The notes: generated by a model not told the origin, from the letters alone. Counted from the first letter of the stretch, positions 18,536 through 27,659 are shown. The stretch: 64,000 nt of DNA from Bifidobacterium asteroides (GCF_009683175.1 NZ_WKKW01000007.1:1-64000), one strand, 5' to 3'. Program-made: numbers and translations.

Positions 18536-19270
18536 ATGAATCGAGAACACGCGCTCGGGGGAGCGCCGCGGACGCCTACCACCGCCATTGGCGCCAGCCG
18601 CCCCCCTAGGGCTACCACCAAGCCGCCAAGTCGACCACTACAAGCCGGGGGAGCGCCGACACATACTCGCAGCCGTCCTTCTACGACCGGGTTCGGGGCC
18701 CAGGCCCCCGAACCCGAGCCACTGCCCAGTCTGATCCGAACCGAGGATTTGCCCGGTCCACTCAGCCTCAGTCTGCTGGTGAAGGAAGGGATCGTGACCT
18801 GTCTGGACCAATCCTGCTGCTATCTGAACGAACAGGCTGAGGGACTCTACGGTCGCGCCTCCATCGTCACGCCCATGGTTCCTTACGGCGCAGCGGCATG
18901 CGGCGGTCTGGCGCTCTGGATATGGATCAACGGCCAATTCCCCGATGCGCTGGACATCATCTCCAACTCCCACTTCCGCACGCCGGTTCACGGCAGGCCC
19001 CTGCGACCCCACCAGCGACAGCTGGATGCCCGCTATCTGATGAAGCTCGGGAAGCTCTGGGTGACTTCGCCGCTCTGGACGGCCTGTGATCTGGCCTGCG
19101 ACTCCTCGGGCCAATGCAACGGGGAGGAGATTACAGCGGTCTTGCATGAGCTCATGGAGCGGTATCAGGTCAGCTGTGGAGCCTGCGAGGAGCTCCTGTC
19201 CTCCAACCCGCGCTGGCCTGGCCACGCTCAAGGACTTGAGACCATAAGACGACTCAAGGCGATCCTATGA
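18536..19270 (+). CDS. AbiEi antitoxin-like protein (uncharacterised)
   Basis: From ATG 18536 the protein is 244 residues. An ATG at 18488 would add 16 and no strong ribosome site decides between them. The first ~70 residues are low-complexity and rich in Pro, Thr and Arg. The rest resembles the actinobacterial AbiEi/DUF559-associated layout: a short N-terminal helix region, YGAAACGGLALWIWI, HFRTPVHGRPL, then the characteristic LWVTSPLWTACDLACDS. The last ~60 residues are helical with several Cys (QVSCGACEELLSSNP). In type IV toxin-antitoxin systems AbiEi is a DNA-binding antitoxin, but no AbiEii nucleotidyltransferase toxin is present here. The stop overlaps the next start (ATGA), so the pair is co-translated. 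The family link is by eye only. Confidence 0.5.
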   Translation: MNREHALGGAPRTPTTAIGASRPPRATTKPPSRPLQAGGAPTHTRSRPSTTGFGAQAPEPEPLPSLIRTEDLPGPLSLSLLVKEGIVTCLDQSCCYLNEQAEGLYGRASIVTPMVPYGAAACGGLALWIWINGQFPDALDIISNSHFRTPVHGRPLRPHQRQLDARYLMKLGKLWVTSPLWTACDLACDSSGQCNGEEITAVLHELMERYQVSCGACEELLSSNPRWPGHAQGLETIRRLKAIL

Positions 19271-19731
19271 ACCAGACGATGATAGGCAGCCAACGTGGGC
19301 ATAGCCATCATCGGCACCGCGGCCGTCGTGGATTCTCCGCTGCTGAGCGCATGGCCCGGCTCATGACTGCCGTCAGCAGCCGGTCGCTCCCCCGGGCGGA
19401 AGACAATTTGAACCGAGACGATTCCGATAGCTTGGACTCCGATAGCTTGGAACCAATGGCCGAGGTACGCGCCCCACCGCCAGAGCCTCCTTTGGTGCCA
19501 ACGGCCCTGATGGCCACAGACCCAGAGACCGACCCGAGCATCCTCTGGGCCATCGCCCGGGAGGAGCCCCAGCTACGTCGATGGCTGGTAGCCAATCCCG
19601 CTGCCTCGCCCGCCTTGCTGGAGGCCGTTTCTCAACTGGGCGGGCCCGGTGTGCGCAGGGCACTGGAGGTACTGCTGGAAGGGGGGAACGGGAATCAGTC
19701 CTCTTTATCCTCTTCAACGGCCAGGGCATAA
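19267..19731 (+). CDS. Small variant-leucine-rich-repeat-like protein (uncharacterised)
   Basis: The protein is 154 residues and starts inside the stop of the preceding gene. The N-terminal ~75 residues are His/Arg-rich, then acidic with a short repeat (DSDSLDSDSLE) and a Pro linker. Residues 80-140 read DPETDPSILWAIAREEP, LRRWLVANPAASPALLEA, GGPGVRRALEVLLEGG. That spacing of D-P, A-P, N-P and LL matches variant leucine-rich repeats common in actinobacterial proteins, which probably bind protein. The function is unknown. Its 3' end overlaps the convergent rsmI coding sequence by 37 bases. Confidence 0.55.
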   Translation: MNQTMIGSQRGHSHHRHRGRRGFSAAERMARLMTAVSSRSLPRAEDNLNRDDSDSLDSDSLEPMAEVRAPPPEPPLVPTALMATDPETDPSILWAIAREEPQLRRWLVANPAASPALLEAVSQLGGPGVRRALEVLLEGGNGNQSSLSSSTARA

Positions 19732-20657
19732 ATCCTTTTGCGATTGGGCAGACTGCCATCGGCCAGGGGATGCTCGCCGGCCACCCGGGCGATGGCCTCC
19801 TTGAGCCGCAGGCCCTCGGACCGGGACAGGTCACGTGCCAGAGCAGCCAGCTGCCGGTCATCCATAGCATCAGGATCATTGCGCCTGGCCTCCAGGGCGG
19901 AGGCACCGGCCACGACCAGGACCATCTCACCCCTGGGAGGGTCCTCCTGAAGGGAGCGCACAATGTCGCCGATGGTGCCCCGCCGGATCTGCTCATGCTC
20001 CTTGGTCAGCTCCCGGCAGAGGGCCATGAGCCTGTCGGGGCCAAAGACCTCCTGAAGGTCCTGCATAGCCTGATCAATGCGGTGGGGAGTCTCGTAGAAG
20101 ACCATGGTCCGCTCCTCACTACGCAGAGTGCGCAGATGCCGTAGCCGCTCCTGGTGTCGGCGGGGAAGAAACCCCTCGTAGCAGAAGCGGTCGGTGGGCA
20201 GGCCGGAGAGGGCCAGGGCATCCAGCACGGCGCTGGGTCCAGGAGCGCAGGTGACCGGTATGCCTCGCTCGATGGCCCGCCTGACGATGGCCATGCCCGG
20301 ATCGTTGATGGTGGGCATGCCCGCATCCGAGACCACCAATGCGCAAGCTCCGTCGCGAACCTGGTCCAGAATGGGATCGGCCATCCGCCGTTCGTTGTGA
20401 TCGTGATAGGCCATGACCCTGCCGCCTACGCGCACTCCCAACCGGTTGGCCAGATCATAGAGCCTGCGCGTGTCCTCCGCAGCCACCAAGTCCGCCGACT
20501 GCAGGAGCTCCACCAACCGTGTCGAGGCATCAGCGACATTGCCTATGGGCGTGGCCGCCAGCACCACTGTTCCACGTGAAACACTGGATGAAATCGGCTC
20601 CTTAAGACTTTCTCCGCCCTGTGTATGTCCATCGCTCCGGCCATTCATGCTGCTCAT
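19695..20657 (-). CDS. rsmI: 16S rRNA (cytidine-1402-2'-O)-methyltransferase
   Basis: The 320-residue protein has the tetrapyrrole-methylase fold of RsmI, which 2'-O-methylates C1402 in the ribosomal decoding centre using S-adenosylmethionine. Motifs: GTVVLAATPIGNVADAS, LVAAEDTRR, SDAGMPTINDPG, CAPGPSAVLDALALSGLPTDRFCYEGFLPR, and VFYETPHRI. I take ATG 20657 because AAAGG precedes it. The open frame reaches 20795, but those 46 residues overlap the divergent gene and look non-coding. It is divergent from the protein mannosyltransferase, a typical actinobacterial arrangement. Confidence 0.95.
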   Translation of the reverse strand: MSSMNGRSDGHTQGGESLKEPISSSVSRGTVVLAATPIGNVADASTRLVELLQSADLVAAEDTRRLYDLANRLGVRVGGRVMAYHDHNERRMADPILDQVRDGACALVVSDAGMPTINDPGMAIVRRAIERGIPVTCAPGPSAVLDALALSGLPTDRFCYEGFLPRRHQERLRHLRTLRSEERTMVFYETPHRIDQAMQDLQEVFGPDRLMALCRELTKEHEQIRRGTIGDIVRSLQEDPPRGEMVLVVAGASALEARRNDPDAMDDRQLAALARDLSRSEGLRLKEAIARVAGEHPLADGSLPNRKRIYALAVEEDKED

Positions 20658-20685
20658 GCCTTTAGTATGGCCTAATCTAGGGGTG

Positions 20686-22431
20686 ATGACATCTTTGGTA
20701 GGGCTTTCTTCGCAGCATCGCTCCTCCAGACACGGCAGGCACGCCGCCCACCGGTCCGGTCGCCCTGCCATGCTGTCCATCTTCAGCAGGCCCAAGGGTC
20801 AGCATACCAAGAGAGGGATCAACTGGATTCCCCGGCTCTCCCATCGGCAAAGCGGCTGGCTGGCCTGCATCCTCATGGCTCTTCTAGGCGGGCTCCTGCG
20901 GTTTGTACGGCTGGGCAGCCCCCGGGCCATCGTCTTCGACGAGACCTATTACGTCAAAGATGCCTGGACCATGCTGATGACCGGCGAGCCACGCAACTGG
21001 CCGAAAACAGCCGGCCCGCTGGAACTACCCATCGACCAGATCTTCGCCCAGGGGCACACCAGCGGCTGGCTGCCTCAGGCCGAATACGTGGTTCACCCGC
21101 CGGTGGGCAAGTGGTGCATCGCCCTGGGTCTCAAGCTCTTCGGTGGAGCCGGCAACCCCTTCGCCTGGCGAGTGGCTACTGCCTTGGCCGGCACCATCGC
21201 GATCCTGCTGCTCTGCCGTGTAGCACTGCGCCTCTTCCATAACCTGCCAATCGCTCTGACCGCCGGCTTCCTCATGGCCATAGACGGTCTGGGCATCGTC
21301 ATGAGCCGTACCGGCCTGCTGGACAACTTCGTCATGATCTTCGTCCTTGGAGCCTGGCTGTGCCTGATGGGCCATCGGGACTGGGCTCGGGCCAGGCTGC
21401 GACAATCCTGGGCCAAGGACCAGGCTGACTTCCGTCTGCATTACCGGGTGAAGGTCGTTCAGTCACAGGGGCATCAAGGGCAGGAAAGCCGTGTCGAGCT
21501 GCCCGTGGCCACCACCGGCCCCTTCATCGCCTGGTCCTGGTGGCGGACGGCCGCCGCCCTGCTACTGGGTCTGGCCACCGGCACCAAGTGGTCAGGTGCC
21601 TATTTCTTCGCCGTCTTTGCCCTGATTTCGGTGCTCTGGGACGGCTGGGAGCGCCATCAGGCAGGGTACGGATCCTGGCTGCAGAGCGCCGTGTTCAGGG
21701 ACGGGCTGCCGGCGGCCTTGCTTATGATTCCCGTCTGGGCAGGCACCTATCTGGCCTCCTGGACGGGATGGTTCCTGCACGGTGATTCCTACATGCACAG
21801 CTGGGCAGCCCAGCATCCTGGCCAGGGTCTGACCTGGTTGCCGGAGGGACTGCGGTCCCTGGCTGAATACCACCGACAGATGTGGCACTTCCACACCACC
21901 CTGCATACCCGCCACCCATACATGGCCAACCCCCTGACGTGGCCCTTGCAGATCAGGCCCACCAGCTTCTACTGGCAGAAGCTCACGGGCTTCCCCGGTC
22001 TGTGCGGGCTGGCCAAGGACTCCCCCTGCGTGGCGGCCGTCACCTCCCTGGGCAATCCCCTGACCTGGTGGCTTGGCAGCATCTGCGTGATCCTGGCCAT
22101 CGTCATCGCCGTCGTGGTCAGGCACGGAGATTGGCGCATCTGGGGTGTGTTGGCAGGCATGCTGGCCGGCTGGCTGCCCTGGATCCAATACATGAACCGG
22201 ACCACCTTCACCTTCTATTCCATCGTCATCCTGCCCTGGATGATCCTGGCAATCTGTTACGTGGTCAACTGGCTACGGCAGAACTCGGACAGCGTCCTCT
22301 ACCGGCAGACCATGATCATGGGCCTGACCCTGCTTGGCCTGACTTCGGTCTTCTTCTATCCGCTGTGGACCGCCATGCCCATTCCATACGACTTCTGGCG
22401 CATGCACATGTGGCTGTCCAGCTGGATCTAA
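20686..22431 (+). CDS. Dolichyl-phosphate-mannose-type protein O-mannosyltransferase, GT39
   Basis: This is a polytopic membrane protein of about 581 residues. It has the PMT signature acidic motif FDETYYVKDAWT in the first extracytoplasmic loop and about ten hydrophobic helices. A variable loop (KVVQSQGHQGQESRVELPV) and the C-terminal NRTTFTFYSIVILPW / YPLWTAMPIPYDFWRMHMWL ending are typical of actinobacterial Pmt. It transfers mannose from polyprenyl-phosphate-mannose to secreted proteins coupled to Sec export. The start is uncertain: ATG 20686 sits directly after AGGGG (tight spacing) and ATG 20770 is the alternative. The promoter region is shared with rsmI. Confidence 0.9.
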   Translation: MTSLVGLSSQHRSSRHGRHAAHRSGRPAMLSIFSRPKGQHTKRGINWIPRLSHRQSGWLACILMALLGGLLRFVRLGSPRAIVFDETYYVKDAWTMLMTGEPRNWPKTAGPLELPIDQIFAQGHTSGWLPQAEYVVHPPVGKWCIALGLKLFGGAGNPFAWRVATALAGTIAILLLCRVALRLFHNLPIALTAGFLMAIDGLGIVMSRTGLLDNFVMIFVLGAWLCLMGHRDWARARLRQSWAKDQADFRLHYRVKVVQSQGHQGQESRVELPVATTGPFIAWSWWRTAAALLLGLATGTKWSGAYFFAVFALISVLWDGWERHQAGYGSWLQSAVFRDGLPAALLMIPVWAGTYLASWTGWFLHGDSYMHSWAAQHPGQGLTWLPEGLRSLAEYHRQMWHFHTTLHTRHPYMANPLTWPLQIRPTSFYWQKLTGFPGLCGLAKDSPCVAAVTSLGNPLTWWLGSICVILAIVIAVVVRHGDWRIWGVLAGMLAGWLPWIQYMNRTTFTFYSIVILPWMILAICYVVNWLRQNSDSVLYRQTMIMGLTLLGLTSVFFYPLWTAMPIPYDFWRMHMWLSSWI

Positions 22432-22438
22432 GACAAAG

Positions 22439-22474
22439 GCGAGGCGGTCGGACAGCGATGCCCGACCGCCTCGC
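22439..22474. terminator. Strong hairpin between convergent genes
   Basis: A 13-bp perfect stem (GCGAGGCGGTCGG with its complement) and a short loop lie between the convergent mannosyltransferase and GH1 stops. On the minus strand it is followed by CTTTGTCTT, so it probably terminates the GH1 operon and may serve both directions. Confidence 0.75.
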
Positions 22475-22498
22475 GGACGCGTTTATAAGCCTTCGTGC

Positions 22499-23893
22499 TC
22501 AGACTACCCGGTCGTGGATGATCTGCGCATACCGCAGACCGGAATCCTTCCAGATTCGCTCCTGGGTGTCATAGTCGACCCTGATCAGCCCAAAGCGCTT
22601 GGTGTAGCCCAAGGCCCACTCAAAGTTGTCCAACAGGGACCAGGCGAAGTAGCCGGTCACACGGGCACCGGCCTGAATGGCCCTGGCCACGGCGCGCAGG
22701 TGCTCGTCCAGATAGGCTACTCGCTGAGGGTCGTGTACCCCTTTACCTCCAGGGAAGGATGGATCCGCGCTGACCTGGTCCTCCCAGGCAGAGCCGTTCT
22801 CGGTGACCATGAGCTCCAGCTCAGGGAAACGCCTGGAGACCTCCATAAGCAGATCAGTCAACCCCTGTGGCTCCTGGTTCCAGCCCATGGCAGTCAACGG
22901 CCCCTGAGGAGGCAGCGTTTCGACCATATCCTGGGCAGGCATGGGGTTGCGCTCGGAACCAGCAACGCTTCGACCCCGCACATGGTTGGTTGAATAGTAG
23001 TTGATCCCCAGCACGTCCAAAGGCTGATGAATTTGCTCCAGATCGCCATCATGAACGAAACTCCAGTCAGTGATACCCTCAGCGGTATCATGGATGCGCT
23101 GGTCATAGGTTCCGGCCAGCATGGGACCCAGCCAGACCTCGTTGGCGAAGAGGTCAGCCCGGGTCTTGGCCGCCTGATCCGCCGGGTTGTCGCTATCGGC
23201 TCGGTTGACCTGCAGATTCAGGGTCACCGATACGCGCGCCCTGTCGCCCAGCTCGGCACGGATGGCCTGGGCTCCCAGCCCGTGGGCAAGATTCAGATGA
23301 TGGACCGCTGCAAGAGCCTGCCCATAGTCGCAGATGCCAGGGGCATGACCGCCATTGCCGTAGCCCAGATAGGCCGAGCACCAGGGTTCGTTCAGGGTAG
23401 TCCAGGTCTGCACCCGATCGCCCAAAGCCTTGGCCAGGACGGCCACATAGTCGGCATATCGTTGGGCGGTGTCGCGATTGCCCCACCCCCCAACCTCCTG
23501 CAGGTACTGGGGCAGATCCCAGTGGTAGAGGGTGACCACAGGCTTGATGCCGTTGTCCAGCAGCATGTCCAGCACCCGCCGGTAGTGGTCCAGGCCGGCT
23601 TGGTTGATGGCACCGCCTGCCTGCGGCACGATTCGAGGCCAGGCCACAGACAGCCGGTAGGCCCCCACCCCCATCTGCTTCATCAGAGCAATGTCCTCTG
23701 GGTAGCGGTGGTACTGATCGCAGGCGATATCGCCATTAGAGCCATCAACTATCGTCCCCGGCTGCCTGCAGAAAACGTCCCAGATTGACTCTCCCCTGCC
23801 GTCCTCATGCGCTGCACCCTCTACTTGGAAGGATGCCGTTGCCGTACCCCAGGTAAAGTCCTGCGGGAATTTACACAACATATCGTTCTCCAT
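22499..23893 (-). CDS. GH1 beta-glucosidase, last gene of a beta-glucoside uptake operon
   Basis: This is a 464-residue (beta/alpha)8-barrel enzyme. FPQDFTWGTATASFQVEGA opens the barrel. TLNEPWCSAYLGYGNG carries the acid/base Glu and MVTENGSAWED the nucleophile Glu. YFAWSLLDNFEWALGYTKRFGL is the aglycone/glucose-site region. No signal peptide is present, so it hydrolyses imported beta-glucosides or cello-oligosaccharides in the cytoplasm. ATG 23893 is preceded by GAGATAGG; the ATG four codons later (after GGAG) is an equal candidate. It follows two ABC permease genes and a binding-protein gene on the same strand. Confidence 0.93.
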   Translation of the reverse strand: MENDMLCKFPQDFTWGTATASFQVEGAAHEDGRGESIWDVFCRQPGTIVDGSNGDIACDQYHRYPEDIALMKQMGVGAYRLSVAWPRIVPQAGGAINQAGLDHYRRVLDMLLDNGIKPVVTLYHWDLPQYLQEVGGWGNRDTAQRYADYVAVLAKALGDRVQTWTTLNEPWCSAYLGYGNGGHAPGICDYGQALAAVHHLNLAHGLGAQAIRAELGDRARVSVTLNLQVNRADSDNPADQAAKTRADLFANEVWLGPMLAGTYDQRIHDTAEGITDWSFVHDGDLEQIHQPLDVLGINYYSTNHVRGRSVAGSERNPMPAQDMVETLPPQGPLTAMGWNQEPQGLTDLLMEVSRRFPELELMVTENGSAWEDQVSADPSFPGGKGVHDPQRVAYLDEHLRAVARAIQAGARVTGYFAWSLLDNFEWALGYTKRFGLIRVDYDTQERIWKDSGLRYAQIIHDRVV

Positions 23894-23994
23894 GCCTATC
23901 TCACTTTCATTATCTGATTTCAGCTTATCTGTCACACGTGGAGAGCCCATCTAAAATGCCCTATAGACCTGACCACCTATATATCCATTGCTCA

Positions 23995-24933
23995 TCAACC
24001 CTTTACAGCTCCGGCCATAATACCGGAAACCAGCTGGCGTCCGGCGAAGAAGAAGAGAAGTATCAATGGCAATGTAGTGAGGATGACACCTGACATGACC
24101 ACCGTGTAGTCGGTAAAATGTGCACCTTTCAGAGCTGCCGCCGCCACCGTAAGCATCTTGTTTTTATTGGGACCGAGCACAAGCATGGGCCAGAAGTAAT
24201 TGGTCCACTGACCGATGAATGTGAAGAGGAAGAGCATGGCTGCCGCAGGCCTCGCCGCCGGCAAGGCCACAGACCAAAATGTCCTGATCATCGTCGCCCC
24301 GTCAACCCTTGCTGCCTCAATCAGTTCATACGGCAAGGCATCTTGCAGATACTGGGTCATCCAGAAAACGCCAAATGCACTGACCAGGCCCGGAATGATC
24401 ACAGCCCAGATCGACCCGAAGAGCCCTGCCTTGTTAGCAAGGATATACAGTGGAATCACACTCAGCTGTTGAGGAATGGTCATGGTTGCGACAACCAGTG
24501 TCAGCAGAACACCTCTCCCCCGGAACCGAAGCTTCGCAAAGGAATAGCCCGCTAGCGTACTGAAGAAAACTGTAGAGACAGACACAATGGCAGCCACTGT
24601 GAAGGTTCCTCCCAATGCCTGCCAGAAATCGATGTCATGAAAGGCTCTGGCTATATTGCTAAACAGACTTCCACCTGGTATTAGCGCTCTGACACCGTAC
24701 TGCGTACTGGGACTGTCCTGCGAAGCAATTGAAAAGGCATAGTAGAGAGGAAAGATGCTCAAAAGCAAAGCGACGACCAGGATCGCGTAACTCCCGCTGC
24801 CGGGCCTGCGCCCTTCTGAGGTAACAGCCAGGCGCTTCTTTCTGGCCGCCCGGGCCACGCCTTTCCCATAGAGCTGATCCAGGGTTTCAACACCCAGTTC
24901 CCTATTATCGGATCCAAGCGTTTTCCGCACCAT
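23995..24933 (-). CDS. ABC sugar importer, inner-membrane permease (MalG type)
   Basis: The 312-residue CUT1-family permease has six predicted helices after a long cytoplasmic N-terminus (about 45 residues). The EAA loop reads YELIEAARVDGATMIRTFWSVALPAARPA. ATG 24933 follows GGAAAGG and begins five bases after the MalF-type gene stops, so they are co-translated. It pairs with 24939-26117 to form the channel fed by the binding protein at 26241. No ATPase gene is in the operon; a shared MsiK-like ATPase elsewhere is usual in actinobacteria. Confidence 0.92.
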   Translation of the reverse strand: MVRKTLGSDNRELGVETLDQLYGKGVARAARKKRLAVTSEGRRPGSGSYAILVVALLLSIFPLYYAFSIASQDSPSTQYGVRALIPGGSLFSNIARAFHDIDFWQALGGTFTVAAIVSVSTVFFSTLAGYSFAKLRFRGRGVLLTLVVATMTIPQQLSVIPLYILANKAGLFGSIWAVIIPGLVSAFGVFWMTQYLQDALPYELIEAARVDGATMIRTFWSVALPAARPAAAMLFLFTFIGQWTNYFWPMLVLGPNKNKMLTVAAAALKGAHFTDYTVVMSGVILTTLPLILLFFFAGRQLVSGIMAGAVKG

Positions 24934-24938
24934 GATGC

Positions 24939-26117
24939 TTACCTTTCCTCGTCGTGACGGATGAGCGAACCAATCGATCCCGGACCATCAGAATTCACTT
25001 GGACATCGTGACCAGACCGGCCAAGGCGTGCGACGACCCCAGTATTTACAGCTTGCTCATACTCCCGGAATCTGACCGCTTTAGCGGTCTTTGCCGTCTG
25101 CCGCGTATTCCGCGCACCACTCCCGTTAGTCAACCGCTTGGTCAACCAGTAGTTGAGCAAGGCTATAACCACGATGATGACAAATAGGAACCAGGCAACC
25201 GCAGCGGCTCGCCCCATATTGGGCTGTCCTATAGTCACGTTATTGAAGCCCAGTGTCCATAAATACATGGATATAGTCAGATACTGCTGATTGGGCCCGC
25301 CATACCCCGAGGTACCATTGTGGAAAAGCTGGGCTTCATCGAAAATCTGCAGACCTCCAATGGTGGAGTTGATGATCACAAAAATCAGTGTTGGCCTGAG
25401 CAGGGGCAGAGTCACTGAAAAGAATGTTCGTGCTTTGCCGGCCCCATCGACGACCGCTGCCTCCATCACATCATTGGGAATGGCCTGCATGGCCGCAAGG
25501 AATATCAATGCGTTGTATCCGGTCCACCGGAAATTCACGATTGTGGCAATGGCTATATGAGACCAGATGGCACTGCCATGCCACATAATGGTCGGCAGCC
25601 CGATAGTTTGGAGGAGTACGTTGATGGCGCCCATCTTGTCGGAAAAAATCTGCGAGAAAATGATGCCGGCAGCCGAAGGGGCAACAACATATGGCAGAAG
25701 CACGCCCATTCGCCAGAAGGTTTTGGCTTTAAGATTAGCATTGAGGACCCATGCCAAAAGGAGAGCCAGAATCATTTGAGGAATGGTGCTGATAAGAAAT
25801 ATAGAAAGCGAGTTCCGCAAGGCCACATAGAACGAGGGTTGGTGCAACACCCATAAGAAGTTGCCCGTCCACCCGGGTGTGGCATTGTGGCAGACCGATC
25901 CGCACACAGCCCATCCGGCATCTCCGGTAAGGGTATTGTACTGGCGCATAGCCACCCAGACCGTATAAATCAGTGGAACCAAACCTACAAACATGAAGAG
26001 TATGAAGAAAGGTGCTACATACAGGTATGGCGATGCCTTCCATTCGAGGATGCCTAATCTTGACCTCAAACTGGAACCGCCCGGTTTCACATGAGTACTG
26101 ACATGACTCTCAGTCAT
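24939..26117 (-). CDS. ABC sugar importer, inner-membrane permease (MalF type)
   Basis: The protein is 392 residues. A hydrophilic N-terminus (SHVSTHVKPGGSSLRS) leads into six helices (YLYVAPFFILFMFVGLVPLI onward). The EAA motif is DVMEAAVVDGAGKARTFFSVTLPLLRP. A long cytoplasmic C-terminal tail of about 50 residues rich in Arg, Gly and Ser is unusual. GGAG precedes ATG 26117. The gene is separated from the binding-protein stop by 123 bases holding an 11-bp hairpin (26199-26234). Confidence 0.92.
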   Translation of the reverse strand: MTESHVSTHVKPGGSSLRSRLGILEWKASPYLYVAPFFILFMFVGLVPLIYTVWVAMRQYNTLTGDAGWAVCGSVCHNATPGWTGNFLWVLHQPSFYVALRNSLSIFLISTIPQMILALLLAWVLNANLKAKTFWRMGVLLPYVVAPSAAGIIFSQIFSDKMGAINVLLQTIGLPTIMWHGSAIWSHIAIATIVNFRWTGYNALIFLAAMQAIPNDVMEAAVVDGAGKARTFFSVTLPLLRPTLIFVIINSTIGGLQIFDEAQLFHNGTSGYGGPNQQYLTISMYLWTLGFNNVTIGQPNMGRAAAVAWFLFVIIVVIALLNYWLTKRLTNGSGARNTRQTAKTAKAVRFREYEQAVNTGVVARLGRSGHDVQVNSDGPGSIGSLIRHDEER

Positions 26118-26198
26118 TTTTACTCCAGTATCTGTTATGAGTTATGAACAGCATGACGATTCTGAGACGGTCATGCCGAAAACCGTTCACATTGAAAG

Positions 26199-26234
26199 GC
26201 CAATCATCCAACCTCAGAGAGCCGGATGATTGGC
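26199..26234 (-). promoter_or_regulatory. Intercistronic hairpin between binding-protein and permease genes
   Basis: A perfect 11-bp repeat (GCCAATCATCC / GGATGATTGGC) with a 14-base loop starts seven bases after the binding-protein stop. On the transcribed strand it is followed by CTTTC rather than a long U run. It may act as a partial terminator or a 3' mRNA stabiliser that raises binding-protein yield over permease. Confidence 0.65.
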
Positions 26235-26240
26235 TGATTA

Positions 26241-27539
26241 TCAAGAAAGGGCTTTAACGTCCTGCTCGAAACGCTTCCAAGACGCATCAGGATTCTGTTC
26301 CTTGGTTACGTCCACCCTGCCCAAGGCGTCACCCAGCTTCGCATCGATGTCATAATACTGACTGCCTGTATAGGGAACGATTTTCACCGCTTTTGCCCGA
26401 TCCGTGAAGATCTTGCCCACCGGTGCATTGTTCATCGAAGGGTCGAGCTTGCCGGAAACTGTCGGGTTCTTTTGGGCCGTTGGAGAGCTGGGGAAGTTGG
26501 ATGCTGCCTTGAAAGTGCTTACCTGTTGCTCGGGTGCCGTCAGCCAGGCAACCAGCTTGGCAGCCTCATCCTTGACTTTGGAGGTTTCGGGAACCACCAG
26601 CCAAGAACCACCTTGGTTGCTTCCGCCACCAGGAGTCACATCGGCAATATCCCATCCCTTGAAGTCACCGGAGTTGCCCTTGATGTTGTTAAGCAGCCAG
26701 GCGGGGCACATGATCGTAGCAAAACCGTTATCAGCCTTGAATTGCGAGTTCCAGTCATCAGACCACTGGGACAGATGCGCTGACATTTCCGTGGTGGCAG
26801 TCAACTGGTCATAGAGGTTCTTGATTGTTGAATTCGTTGCGATTATTGTTCCGTCCTGTTTGACGTAAGACTCCTTAATCTGGGTCTTCATAGCGCCCCA
26901 AATGCCGCCCATGGCATCATACCAGGGCTTCCCTGTCTTCTGGTGATACTCAGCGCCTACTTTGAAATATTGATCCCAAGTGGCAGAATCACCGCCAAGG
27001 AGGTCCTTGACTTGCTCACGGTCAGTAGGTATACCTGCCTTAGCAAAGAGATCGGAACGGTAGCAGACGGCTGTAGGCCCGATGTCGTTGCCAGCGCCAA
27101 TCGTCTTCCCGTCGGCAGCCTTGCCACCCTGAACCTTCCAGTCCATCCAGTCATTGTTCTTAATGTAAGAGGATAAGTCAATGAATTTATTGGGCATGGC
27201 GGTGATGGAGGGCATCCAAGCTATATCTGCGGCATAGATGTCATAAGCCCCAGAGTTGGAGGAGATGGCGGTGTTGAACGTTGATCTGGCATCATCCGAA
27301 GAAGCGGCGACAGTTTCCTCCACTTTGATGTTCGGGTGTTCCTTTTCGTACTGCGCCCAGAGGTTGGCGCCCGGCTTCTCCGAGGTACTCTTGCCATATC
27401 CGAAGTTGTTAAAGGTCTGAATCTTGATGACGGTCTTCCCGTTCTGCTTCGCGGCATCTGCAGATCCCCCACAGCCGCCCATGCTAACCAAGCCCAGAAC
27501 CACAAAGGTCGCGGCTATGGCTTTGAAACTACCTTTCAT
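26241..27539 (-). CDS. ABC sugar-binding lipoprotein (CUT1 solute-binding protein)
   Basis: From ATG 27539 (GGAAGG seven bases upstream; ATG 27554 is an alternative) the protein is 432 residues. It has a lipoprotein signal peptide ending in SMGGC and then a family-1 extracellular binding fold: KTVIKIQTFNNFGYGKS, LWAQYEKEHPNIKVEETV, AYDIYAADIAWMPSI and GGSWLVVPETSKVKDEAAKLVAWLTAPEQQ. It is lipid-anchored outside the cell and delivers sugar to the two permeases. The operon's GH1 suggests beta-glucosides. It is the first gene after the palindromic operator at 27660. Confidence 0.92.
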   Translation of the reverse strand: MKGSFKAIAATFVVLGLVSMGGCGGSADAAKQNGKTVIKIQTFNNFGYGKSTSEKPGANLWAQYEKEHPNIKVEETVAASSDDARSTFNTAISSNSGAYDIYAADIAWMPSITAMPNKFIDLSSYIKNNDWMDWKVQGGKAADGKTIGAGNDIGPTAVCYRSDLFAKAGIPTDREQVKDLLGGDSATWDQYFKVGAEYHQKTGKPWYDAMGGIWGAMKTQIKESYVKQDGTIIATNSTIKNLYDQLTATTEMSAHLSQWSDDWNSQFKADNGFATIMCPAWLLNNIKGNSGDFKGWDIADVTPGGGSNQGGSWLVVPETSKVKDEAAKLVAWLTAPEQQVSTFKAASNFPSSPTAQKNPTVSGKLDPSMNNAPVGKIFTDRAKAVKIVPYTGSQYYDIDAKLGDALGRVDVTKEQNPDASWKRFEQDVKALS

Positions 27540-27659
27540 GTCAATTCCTTCCATTCATACATCCGTGTACGAATCGGCTACTGTCTTTCAGTTTTTAAAT
27601 TCGGAAGCCATTCCTTTCAAATCAGCTTTGAATTTCACCATTGAACAGTTAACACTAAC

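Noticed and set aside
18536-19731. Complete type IV toxin-antitoxin (AbiEi/AbiEii) system
   Set aside because: The second gene has no nucleotidyltransferase motifs; only an AbiEi-like resemblance is supportable.
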